Shown here: in pieces, positions 16,872 to 24,835 of the stretch
Position numbering within the stretch: position 1 is the stretch's first letter
Layout of the letters: each line of letters begins with the position of its first letter
NCBI GenBank assembly: GCA_020721965.1
Contig: DYLS01000030.1
Span: 1-45,820, forward strand
Length of the DNA stretch: 45,820 nucleotides
From: Blastopirellula marina
GTDB taxonomy: Bacteria > Planctomycetota > Planctomycetia > Pirellulales > Thermoguttaceae
Reading direction: 5' to 3'
The notes under the pieces: generated by a model
What the model saw: the letters and a program-made list of their open reading frames with translations, nothing else
The model's database searches: none
What the model was told of the DNA's origin: nothing
Program-made: the position numbers and the translations under genes

Positions 16872-19157
16872 TCATGTGACGGCCCGAACAAAGACACGCA
16901 TTCCTCGCACGTCCGTGACCACCACGTCCTGACCGCGGTCAATCGGTTCACCATCCTCGGACAGCACGTCGAGCAGGCGTCCCGCAAGGCTCGCCTTGCC
17001 GCTGGGCATGAGAGGAGTGACGGTCGTCCCACGCTGGCCGACAAGCGATTCATCGACCTGTAGCAGCGTGCGGCGTTGCTCCATGGCCTCGGCCTCCTCC
17101 GGGGAAGGGGGAAGTAGCACAATCCGCCCGAGGCCGGGCGTGTGCGGCAACCATCGTCCAATCAGAGAAGCCAGGATGCCTGTTCCCACTGCCGCGGCGG
17201 CGATTATCAACAGCGATTGCTGAAATTGTCCCCATTGGTAGCTGTTGTGCGGCCAAAGGAACGTTTGGCCCGCCAAGACTAAGGAGGCCAGGAGCAAGGC
17301 CCCTCCGCCAAGCCCGAAAATACCAAATCCCGGCAAGACGAACAACTCGACGGCCAGGCACATCAGCCCCACCAGGAAGAGGATGATTTCCAGCCATTCG
17401 GCAGTGTGCCCCAAAAAACGGCTCCAGAAAAAGAGGACGAAGCACACGGTGGCCATGAAAGCGCCCACGCCGATACCGGGAGTCTGCAACTCGATGATAA
17501 GACTCACGAAACCGATGATGACTAGGGCCACCGCGACGCCGGGAGTAGCCAGCCCCTCGACGAGTAGGTCCGACCAGGTCGGCTCCAAGAGGGCGGGATC
17601 GTTTTCCAGTCCGTATAGTTCCTTCATGGCAGCGAAGGAATCGACCGTCTCTCTCGCCAAACCAAATTCCAAGGCTTGCTTTCCTGTCAATTGAAGAGGC
17701 ACGCCTGGGTTAGTGATCGCCTCGCCTCTCTCCCAATCCTGAGGATTCGGCAGGCTCTGGAATTCCTCCAGAGAATAGAATTCCGTGATTCCGGGTGTGG
17801 CCTTTTTCGTGTAGCGAAAGACCTCCAGATTGGGATCGAGCAAGGCGATTGGCAAAGACCAGCCTCTCGCGAGCTTCGGAGCGATGACCTGGCTCCATGT
17901 TCGCTTGATTTGATCCAGGTCCTCTTGGGACGGCAGGCCATCTCCCTCGCCCCCGAGCACGGCGTCGGGGTGCGTGATCAAGTGATCACAAGCGAGGGCG
18001 ATCAGAGCGGCGTCGGAGCGAGCCTGCCGTGGGACGTAAGCCACCGTGCGAATACGGTCGTTCGGCACGTCCTGGGCCAAAAAAGTGGCCAGTCGCAAGG
18101 AGTCGGCTGGTGACCCTCCAGCACTATCGATTTCCAGACAAACGAAATTCACGTCACGGCGCAAAGCATCTTCGATCATTTTTTGGGATCGGAGTACGGT
18201 AGCGGCATTGATCGGCCCCTGGGTCTTCACTTGCACCGCTTGCCACATGCCGCCCGCCAGGACTTCTTCTTCCACGTCGGTTTGTGGGATGGACAGGGCC
18301 TGCAAAACATCGCGAAGATCGGCCGCCGTATAGTCGATCAGGTCCAAGGCCCGGGCTTCCCGCCCGGTCAAGCGGCCCATCTGGCCGGCAGGGATGAGAA
18401 CCTTGGGTTTGTCCACCAGCGGCCGCCCCAGTTTTTCCAGCTCTTCTGGCGTAACGAAGACACGCTCGACATCCGTGTCGACTTGCAAGACGGTTCGAGC
18501 CGGATCCAACATGCCAAGAGCGACTTCGACTGGGATCGCGAGGCGGCGCTGAGCGATTTCCCGGTAGGCGCTGAGCATCGGCGGGGCAATCCTCCGCTCG
18601 CCAACGCCGGCAGAACCGAACTCGGCGTCGGGGGCGAGGATGATTTCGCTACACGCCAATATCACCAGCACGGCGTGTCCCTCAGCACGATAGGGGACAT
18701 ACGCGATCGTTCGAATCCGCGCCAGGTCCTCGCTGGTCAGAAGTTCCGCCAGGTCGTAGCACGCACCGAACTCACTGCGTGAGGCGAATTGCTCCTCACC
18801 ACGATTGGTTTCGAATACCAGAATGATGTTCTTGAGAGGCTCGTTGCGATCGGCCAATAGTTCGCGAAGCCCTCGTTTGAGACGCGTCGCCACGGGGCCC
18901 GTGATGGGCAGCGTAATGCGGATGACCTGCGTTTTGTTGGCACTCCCCTGGGGAGCTGCGTTGGCGCCGTCTCCCTTTCCATCCTCGGCGAAAACAACGC
19001 CCTCAAGCCTGAGGCTCAATGTGATCCACGCCGAGAGTCCACTTCCCGCCGACAGTGGGAAGAGTGCACAGCATAAGCCTAGCGCGGTGAGAAATGCCCA
19101 CCTGCGACCGGAGGATCTGGAACCTTTCCTTCGCGGAAAAGACGTGCGAACTATCAT
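16872..19157 (-). CDS. NfeD/ClpP-class membrane serine protease, two ClpP-like domains
   Basis: A 761-residue membrane protein of the long NfeD group. The N-terminus has a signal/anchor (WAFLTALGLCCALFPLSAG). Two ClpP/SppA-like domains follow, at about 75-290 and 310-520. The first begins VIRITLPITGPVATRLKRGL; its expected Ser position reads GHAVLVILACSEI, so it may be inactive. The second reads FVCLEIDSAGGSPADSLRLA and then RQARSDAALIALACDHLI, in which a Ser is retained. Several membrane segments lie at about 530-680 (GVAVALVIIGFVSLIIELQ, LFVLPGFGIFGLGGGALL). A C-terminal NfeD OB-fold follows (LVGQRGTTVTPLMPSGKA..VDVRGMRVFVRAV type). NfeD proteins usually pair with a stomatin/SPFH protein; none is adjacent here. 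Confidence 0.85.
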   Translation of the reverse strand: MIVRTSFPRRKGSRSSGRRWAFLTALGLCCALFPLSAGSGLSAWITLSLRLEGVVFAEDGKGDGANAAPQGSANKTQVIRITLPITGPVATRLKRGLRELLADRNEPLKNIILVFETNRGEEQFASRSEFGACYDLAELLTSEDLARIRTIAYVPYRAEGHAVLVILACSEIILAPDAEFGSAGVGERRIAPPMLSAYREIAQRRLAIPVEVALGMLDPARTVLQVDTDVERVFVTPEELEKLGRPLVDKPKVLIPAGQMGRLTGREARALDLIDYTAADLRDVLQALSIPQTDVEEEVLAGGMWQAVQVKTQGPINAATVLRSQKMIEDALRRDVNFVCLEIDSAGGSPADSLRLATFLAQDVPNDRIRTVAYVPRQARSDAALIALACDHLITHPDAVLGGEGDGLPSQEDLDQIKRTWSQVIAPKLARGWSLPIALLDPNLEVFRYTKKATPGITEFYSLEEFQSLPNPQDWERGEAITNPGVPLQLTGKQALEFGLARETVDSFAAMKELYGLENDPALLEPTWSDLLVEGLATPGVAVALVIIGFVSLIIELQTPGIGVGAFMATVCFVLFFWSRFLGHTAEWLEIILFLVGLMCLAVELFVLPGFGIFGLGGGALLLASLVLAGQTFLWPHNSYQWGQFQQSLLIIAAAAVGTGILASLIGRWLPHTPGLGRIVLLPPSPEEAEAMEQRRTLLQVDESLVGQRGTTVTPLMPSGKASLAGRLLDVLSEDGEPIDRGQDVVVTDVRGMRVFVRAVT

Positions 19158-19259
19158 CGAATCGCTTCCGATTTTCCCCTGTCCTTAGACCTCTGAATAC
19201 GTGAACGCAGGCATTCTCTATTCGTGGTAGTTGCCAGGCTTCGTAAAACTTGCCAGACC

Positions 19260-19305
19260 ATGCCCTGCCAGGATGTCAGGCTATGCCTTGCCAGGATGTT
19301 CTGAT
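19260..19305 (+). repeat. 23-bp tandem direct repeat upstream of the NfeD-type gene
   Basis: Two adjacent 23-base units share ATGCC.TGCCAGGATGT. They lie about 100 bp upstream of the start of the minus-strand protease gene, in the otherwise empty 440-bp gap to the acetyltransferase. They may be a regulator site or simple slippage. No other structure is evident in the gap (19158-19598). Confidence 0.65.
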
Positions 19306-19598
19306 CCGATGCATGATCGACTCCCTCGCCCCGAACCCGGCAAATCGCTCGATTCTCCGCCTGTCCGCAAGAGTAGGGCATGGAGCAACGCGGGATGGAC
19401 GGTCCTTCAGCCAATCCACGTGAATTATACTGCCGCGGCATTGAGGGCGACACGCAAGCCCGGAGACAACTCATCGTGCAGCACCAGGAATCAGCAGGGA
19501 TCCCCAGCCGTTATTCGCAGGATCGCTTCCATTCTTGAACGTTTTGAATGGCGGATTCGAGTTGCATCGGCTTTCGTCACAGAGGGGAAATTGGGGGA

Positions 19599-20165
19599 TC
19601 AGCGTCCGGCCGGAACGTCCGCCACTTTGTAAACTGTGCGGACAATGGCGAAACCGAGATGCTGGTAGAGGTGAATTGCCCCTTCGTTTTCGGCAGTTAC
19701 TTCCAGAAACGCACGCAGGGCACCGGCCTGGCGAAAGCCTTTCAGGGCAAGCAGCAGGAGCGCCGAGCCAACGCCTCGGCCGCGATGGCCGGGGGTCACG
19801 CCGACGTTTTGAATCGCTCCTAGTCGAGTCTCTTCGTCGAGAATACCCTGAATTGTCCCGCAATATTCGAGCTTGTCGCCTTCCGAATCGGGCTGGTAGC
19901 CCGCTAGCCAGGTCGCTCCCGGCAAAAAGCCCGGTTTTCGCCGGATGGCCAACATCAATCGGCGACACCCGTCCTCGTGGGTGAAGCATGAAAAAACGTT
20001 GGCGTCGATCTCTTGGCGAAAGCTTTGATATTTGACCCGGACATGCTGCTCTAACAGCGCATCGCTCCAGGGCAAGAAGAGGTACCGCGGCGGGAAAACT
20101 GGTTCCGGCAATTCTTCCGCCAGCTCAATTTCCATCCGGTAGCGTTTGAAATAGGTCCAGGCCAT
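19599..20165 (-). CDS. GNAT-family N-acetyltransferase
   Basis: A 188-residue cytoplasmic acetyl-CoA-dependent acetyltransferase of unknown substrate. Motif A is clear as NVGVTPGHRGRGVGSALLLLAL (about 127-148), with the Arg/Gly-rich pyrophosphate loop. It is followed by FLEVTAENEGAIHLYQHLGF, the usual strand and helix before the C-terminal end. The N-terminal half (RYLFLPWSDALLEQHVRVKYQSF) resembles GNATs with a substrate lid. An alternative start at 20135 would remove ten residues. It is a single gene, divergent from the DsbD-type gene with 400 bp between. Confidence 0.85.
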   Translation of the reverse strand: MAWTYFKRYRMEIELAEELPEPVFPPRYLFLPWSDALLEQHVRVKYQSFRQEIDANVFSCFTHEDGCRRLMLAIRRKPGFLPGATWLAGYQPDSEGDKLEYCGTIQGILDEETRLGAIQNVGVTPGHRGRGVGSALLLLALKGFRQAGALRAFLEVTAENEGAIHLYQHLGFAIVRTVYKVADVPAGR

Positions 20166-20565
20166 GGCGATGCCCCGGGGGCGCCGGCGATGCTCCTTGC
20201 CTTGGCTGTGCAGGGAATGCGAAGAGCGACTATGAGTAATCTATTCGCTCGATTTCGGTGGGTCAACGCCAGGCTCATTCCCCTCCATCCGGCATTGGGA
20301 GCGGAATCTCAGGGTAACAGTTGTAACCATCAAGCATGAAGGTGCGTCTCTCCCAAAAATACCGTTTTTGATGGGAACCGGGCTTATTGATGACAGACTG
20401 GCTGCTTTTTCTGGGGGCACATGCCCAAATGGGTGGGTTTGTTGGCCAGAATCACAAGCAATTCGTATCATAGATGAGCACTGCGGTTGTCGATGAACGC
20501 GTGACCGTGGTCGCGGAACGCCTGTCTCACCCTTGCTGAAGGATTTCGTGGATCGAGGAGTGACA
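20166..20565. other. Divergent intergenic region
   Basis: About 400 bp between the divergent acetyltransferase and DsbD-type genes, so it should hold both promoters. I see no clear -35/-10 pair and no repeat. The only decisive site is GAGGAG at 20555-20560, the ribosome site of the downstream gene. Confidence 0.4.
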
Positions 20566-22764
20566 ATGAAGGATCGTCGTCGTTCGGCTACGAGCATCGG
20601 TTATTTGTCGGTGGCATGGCTGGCCGCTATCTGGATCGGGGGCTTGTTGGCGCCGTCCGCGGCAAAGGCCCAATTCGGCCTGAGTGGTGGATCGGGCGGC
20701 ATGTTCGGGACGCCTAAGGTACGGGTGAAAGCGTCATTCACCCCGGCGACACCCGATCGCCCGGCGTTGCTTTTCGTTCAAGCGGAGATCGAGCCGGGCT
20801 GGCATATCTACTCGGTAACCCAGTCCGGCGATGGACCACGCCCTACTTTGATCCGTGTGGCGTCCGATCAGGGAGTTCGATTGCTGGGGGCGTTTGTTCC
20901 CGACCGCAAGCCCGAGGTGAAGACAGAAGAGGCTTTTCCCGGAGTTGAGGTAGAAACCCACGAAGGCACGGTGTGGTGGGTGGCGGCGATCGAATTGTCC
21001 TCCTCCTTGGACCCAGCGAATTTGACCATACAAGGCGTCCTGAACGCGCAACCCTGCGACGCCTCGAGCTGTCTGCCACCGCAAGATCATCCCTTTTCCG
21101 CAACGCGCACTGATGTTTCGCCCCTTCCAGAGGGGGTTTTAGTAACCCTGCTTCCGTCCCTCTTGCAGGGGGGGGCAATGGCGAATGCGCAGCCGACCGC
21201 CACAGATTCCGCGCCCTCGCACGAGCCAAAGAGTGAGGAGCTGGACCCTAGCGATGGATCCCAAAGCGGTGTCTTCTCCCCCATTCCCAAAGACTGGGAT
21301 GGAAGTGATTTGCCCTGGCAACCGTTCACGATGCGCCGTTTCCTCGCTTTGGTGGGAGAACAATTCGATCCCGATGCGATGCAAGCCAACGTCGGGATGA
21401 CGAAGTGGAGTTGGCAAGAGTTCATCGCGAAAATGCTCGCTGGATTTCTGGGCGGCATCATCCTGAATGTCATGCCGTGCGTCTTGCCCGTGATCGGCCT
21501 GAAACTCCTCTCGTTTATTCAGACGGCAGGTGAAAGTCGCCGCCGGGCCTTTGCCTTGAATGCGTGGTATTCTGCCGGCCTGCTCTCCGTCTTTTTGTTG
21601 CTAGCGATACTCGCCATCGTGCTTAAGCTCGGGTGGGGATACCTCTTCAAATTCGCGGGATTCAACGTCGTGATGTCAGCCGTCATTTTTGCGATGGCGC
21701 TGGCCTTCCTCGGTGTTTGGACGATTCCGATCCCCGGCATTGTGGGATCCGGCAAGGCCCTTGAATTGGCTCAAAAGGAAGGGGCCATCGGCGCGTTCCT
21801 GAAAGGCGTTTTGACGACGATTCTAGCGACGCCGTGCACAGGGCCATTCATGGGAGCAGCTTTGGCCTGGGCCTTTTCCCAGCCGCCCGGCGTAGTGCTT
21901 GCGGTGTTCCTGAGCGTTGGCTTGGGGATGGCCAGCCCCTATCTCGTGATCGGCGCTTTTCCCGAATTGATGCGTTTCTTCCCCAAGCCTGGGCCGTGGA
22001 TGGAAACGTTCGAACGGCTGATGGGCTTCGTCCTCCTCGGAACGGTCGTTTACATTTTCACTTACCTCGATTGGCCGTATATCGCCCCCACTTTGGGTCT
22101 CCTTTTCTCGATTTGGGCTGCGCTCTGGTGGGTGGAACGGACGGGGTTCTCTGCCAGCCTTCCGCAAAAGGCCAGGGCATGGCTAGGTGCTTTGGCTTTC
22201 GTGGGGGTAATGTGGCTGCTCCTGTTTCCCGGGCTGCGAATCAACGGGCGACAGTGGGGAAGCCTGCTGACGGTCATGGAGCACCGTTTCACAAGGCGGG
22301 CGACCACCGTGGTTGATCTCAAATTGTTCCAAGAGGGCAAGCAAATCGTAGCAGCTACTCGGACGGACAAACCTATTGTGCCTCCAGGGCAGTACACCAT
22401 TTTGGTGGACTGCACGGCGGATTGGTGCGTCAATTGCAAAACCCTTGAAGCTACCGTGCTGAATACAGAGCCTGTGCGGCGAATTCTGCGAGAAAACAAG
22501 GTCGTCCTGCTTCAAGCGGATTGGACCCACGAGTCACCACCAGAAGTTACGCGCTTCCTCAACTGGCTGGGTTTTCAGCAAGTCCCGGTTGTGGTGATTT
22601 TCCCGGCCGGCCGGCCGAATGAACCTCAAGTGTTTGCGGGAATGTTTACTCAGCAGGAGATTGTCCAGGCAGTCAAGGCCGCCGGGCCGTCTGCCGTGGC
22701 GGATTCAGACGGGGCACCGCGTGCCAGTGTCGCAAAGTCTGCACCGAACCATCGATCGTTGTAG
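20566..22764 (+). CDS. dsbD: DsbD-type thiol:disulfide interchange protein
   Basis: A 732-residue membrane protein that carries electrons from cytoplasmic thioredoxin to extracytoplasmic proteins. The start at 20566 follows GAGGAG by five bases; an upstream TTG frame start at 20533 is ignored. The signal segment is VAWLAAIWIGGLLAPSAAKA. A periplasmic DsbD alpha-like domain (about 40-190; EIEPGWHIYSVTQSGDG, LNAQPCDASSCLPP) is followed by a linker. The eight-helix core starts near 289, with MPCVLPV (Cys302) and LATPCTGPFMG (Cys421 region). The C-terminal thioredoxin domain carries ADWCVNCKTLE (CxxC at about 621-624). All three redox modules are present, so it is a full-length DsbD/ScsB-type protein. 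The N-terminal domain has its own Cys pair (CDASSC). Confidence 0.93.
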   Translation: MKDRRRSATSIGYLSVAWLAAIWIGGLLAPSAAKAQFGLSGGSGGMFGTPKVRVKASFTPATPDRPALLFVQAEIEPGWHIYSVTQSGDGPRPTLIRVASDQGVRLLGAFVPDRKPEVKTEEAFPGVEVETHEGTVWWVAAIELSSSLDPANLTIQGVLNAQPCDASSCLPPQDHPFSATRTDVSPLPEGVLVTLLPSLLQGGAMANAQPTATDSAPSHEPKSEELDPSDGSQSGVFSPIPKDWDGSDLPWQPFTMRRFLALVGEQFDPDAMQANVGMTKWSWQEFIAKMLAGFLGGIILNVMPCVLPVIGLKLLSFIQTAGESRRRAFALNAWYSAGLLSVFLLLAILAIVLKLGWGYLFKFAGFNVVMSAVIFAMALAFLGVWTIPIPGIVGSGKALELAQKEGAIGAFLKGVLTTILATPCTGPFMGAALAWAFSQPPGVVLAVFLSVGLGMASPYLVIGAFPELMRFFPKPGPWMETFERLMGFVLLGTVVYIFTYLDWPYIAPTLGLLFSIWAALWWVERTGFSASLPQKARAWLGALAFVGVMWLLLFPGLRINGRQWGSLLTVMEHRFTRRATTVVDLKLFQEGKQIVAATRTDKPIVPPGQYTILVDCTADWCVNCKTLEATVLNTEPVRRILRENKVVLLQADWTHESPPEVTRFLNWLGFQQVPVVVIFPAGRPNEPQVFAGMFTQQEIVQAVKAAGPSAVADSDGAPRASVAKSAPNHRSL

Positions 22765-22848
22765 ATTTGCTCCGCATTACCGATCGTTGGAGAACTGCGA
22801 CGTCTTTTATCGTAAGAAAATGCTCCCCCGCAGAATGCCTGGTTTGAG

Positions 22849-23709
22849 CTAGGAGCTAGAGCGATCGGGACTGTTTGGGGAAAGACGAGGATTTTCTGAA
22901 GCAACTACCCCGTCAGAAGTAGTATAATCAACTGCACCGGATTGTGGGGATTCGCGTCCAGGTGGTGGATCGGCGGGAAGAAAAGGCAACTTGTCGCTCA
23001 GAGATTCGCCGAGATCCCGTGCGTCGGGTAGGCCAATGCCTGGTTGGCTGGCCTGCAATAGTTCGACGTATTTTCGGCGGTATTCCCATGCGATCCAGCC
23101 CAGGTATAGGGCGGCGGCGAGCGAGGCTGTCATGCCGGAGAGGGCCAGGGTATTGCTCACGGAGACGGGGTTTGCCGCTTCGGCATTCGAGGATGTATTG
23201 TTCGTCTGAACCGTGGTCTCGTCAGTGCTAGGCGACACACTCGTGGCCGCAGCTCCGACTCCCTTGTTGGGGGGCGGAGCATCACCGGTAGTCGATTCCC
23301 GCGAACGTGATCCGTCTTCTACTCGCCCCACGGCACGGTCGCTTGCGACAGGCTCCGTGAACACGAGAGGAATGGTAGCATGGGAGGCGTCAGAGTTTGG
23401 CGGTGAATGGATACGATCCGGTACCGGGCTGGACCCGTCAGGATGGCCAGGCGTGCGGCTGGCGGCGTCTGGGGCGGGCGATGCTCGTCGCTCAACAGGC
23501 CCCAATCCCACCTCGATCCGGTAACTCTTGATCGGTGGCAGGTCGGCCGGGACGTCGCTCGCCGCAATCACGTCTCCTAATTTGAGGTCCGCAAGCTCTT
23601 CGGGCGAAACACGGATGATGTACTCCGTTCCGCCATCAGGCATGGGACGCCAGCCCACTTGAATAGCCAAACATGCGACAGTGAAAACGATTGGCGTCAG
23701 CGGCGACAT
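22849..23709 (-). CDS. Exported single-pass membrane protein of unknown function
   Basis: A 286-residue protein I do not recognise by family. It has an N-terminal signal peptide (MSPLTPIVFTVACLAIQVGW). A small folded domain follows (about 20-75; GGTEYIIRVSPEELADLKLGDVIAASDVP, split in my reading at ADLKLG), ending in IKSYRIEVGLG. A long low-complexity Pro/Ser/Thr/Asp linker comes next. A membrane helix lies at about residues 190-212 (GMTASLAAALYLGWIAWEY), with a basic cytoplasmic edge RRKYVELL and an acidic/proline-rich tail. The layout suggests a surface or periplasmic N-terminal domain tethered to the membrane. It is convergent with the DsbD-type gene, and a MITE-like repeat lies 16 bp from its start codon. 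Confidence 0.65.
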   Translation of the reverse strand: MSPLTPIVFTVACLAIQVGWRPMPDGGTEYIIRVSPEELADLKLGDVIAASDVPADLPPIKSYRIEVGLGPVERRASPAPDAASRTPGHPDGSSPVPDRIHSPPNSDASHATIPLVFTEPVASDRAVGRVEDGSRSRESTTGDAPPPNKGVGAAATSVSPSTDETTVQTNNTSSNAEAANPVSVSNTLALSGMTASLAAALYLGWIAWEYRRKYVELLQASQPGIGLPDARDLGESLSDKLPFLPADPPPGRESPQSGAVDYTTSDGVVASENPRLSPNSPDRSSS

Positions 23710-23725
23710 GCTACCGTCCTCGCCG

Positions 23726-23846
23726 TTTTAGTACTACGGCACAAAGTCCGCGTGCCTGGATGATGCGCCCACCATGCGTTGCAAAGCGTCATTTCCCATT
23801 ACCACAAGATGTTGAATCAAGTAATCAACCCAGCGGTGTAGCCTCA
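23726..23846 (+). repeat. MITE-like element family M1, copy D
   Basis: Left end TTTTAGTACTACGGCACAAAG, right end CAGCGGTGTAGCCTCAG. The interior CATTACCACAAGATGTTGAATCAAGTAATCAAC is shared almost base for base with copy E (read from 23797), including the GTTGA..TCAAC hairpin. Unlike the others it lies upstream of a gene, 16 bp from the start codon at 23709, and would overlap that gene's promoter. Confidence 0.8.
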
Positions 23847-24400
23847 GATGGTTGGAGGCTCAATTTGCACACGGCAGGGCATTTGTGCCTCATACTTGTG
23901 GGAAAGTGATCCAGGTATCTCTGCTTCATTGTTACGGGCATTTCACGAAGCCGCAATGATTTCGGGCGAGCCACCGTCGATGCCGAGCAGGAGGATGACC
24001 TATTGTTAATCTGGGAATATTGATTAGCATAGATAATTGAAAAGGCGCCCTGTTGCAAGGCATACCAACGACGAGGCCGATGCGGGGGCACCGAGTCCGG
24101 GGTGGTCGATGCCTAAGGGCCGAGCGCCCTCCAGCAATGCAATTTCCCGTGTGTGCCGTGACTGTTGAGAGTCAAGGGGGCCCTTCGCTTTTTCGCGATT
24201 CTGACCTTGTTGGCGGACCTCAGGTTGAAAGCGACCGCCAAAGTCGTCATACTTTTCCAGTCTGCGTTCCTGTGCGAGAGCGGCATTCAGAGAATAAGCG
24301 TAGCATAATTGCACCGCCGAGCTGTTGGGCGTTGAGGACGGCTTCCAGTCTTCGGCTCAAGTGGTGCGACTGAGGTTTGCATCCGTGGGGAATTTCGCCA
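23847..24400. other. Gene-free gap, locally AT-rich
   Basis: About 550 bp before the 60-residue membrane protein gene. A locally AT-rich patch (about 24000-24040) contains TTGTTA and GATAAT-like strings that could be promoter elements, but the spacing is not ideal. I see no coding frame, RNA gene or repeat. Confidence 0.4.
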
Positions 24401-24583
24401 ATGCCTAAGGCCCTATGCATTTTCGGTATGGTCGCAGCGGGACTTATTGCTCTTCTCTTTGGCCTTGACTTGGCAATCGGTCTGCCTTTTGGCAAGGCGA
24501 ATCTGGTCATGGACGTCGGCTCCCTCGTTGCGGCAGCCTTGCTTGGCTATGCCAGCTTCAGCACTTACCGGGAGATTCCATAG
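24401..24583 (+). CDS. Small (60-residue) conserved membrane protein
   Basis: A tiny inner-membrane protein with two predicted helices: ALCIFGMVAAGLIALLFGLDLA and VMDVGSLVAAALLGYASFSTY. The loop between them reads IGLPFGKANL, and the C-terminus is charged (REIP). I recognise this arrangement (short IFGM helix, Gly-Leu-Asp-Leu-Ala, PFGKA loop) as a recurrent small protein in planctomycetes, but no function is known to me. The ATG at 24401 gives the compact form; an in-frame start at 24377 adds eight unlikely residues. It stands alone between gene-free stretches. Confidence 0.75.
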   Translation: MPKALCIFGMVAAGLIALLFGLDLAIGLPFGKANLVMDVGSLVAAALLGYASFSTYREIP

Positions 24584-24713
24584 CCCAGCGGCCTGCCCGC
24601 CCCGATGGCGCACTTTTGAGTTTTCCCGATCGTGCGTCGACCACTTTGGCGCCGGACTCACTGATCGCTGTCTTCGATCCCTATCTTCCCCCACCGCTCT
24701 TCCTCCTCCGCGG

Positions 24714-24835
24714 CCTAACGCCACAGCGCAAAGTCCGCCTGATTGCTTAATGCCACCCGCCTATCATGCAACGCGTTACGTCCTAGTACCACAAGATGTT
24801 GAACCAAGCAATCAACCCTGCGCTGTAGTACTAAG
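24714..24835 (+). repeat. MITE-like element family M1, copy E
   Basis: The best-preserved copy. Left end CCTAACGCCACAGCGCAAAG, right end TGCGCTGTAGTACTAAG. The inner hairpin GTTGAACCAAGCAATCAAC is intact. The right terminal repeat overlaps the 3' end of the minus-strand cobA-hemD gene: the stop codon TAG (24831-24833 on the minus strand) is part of the CTTAG terminus. Confidence 0.85.
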
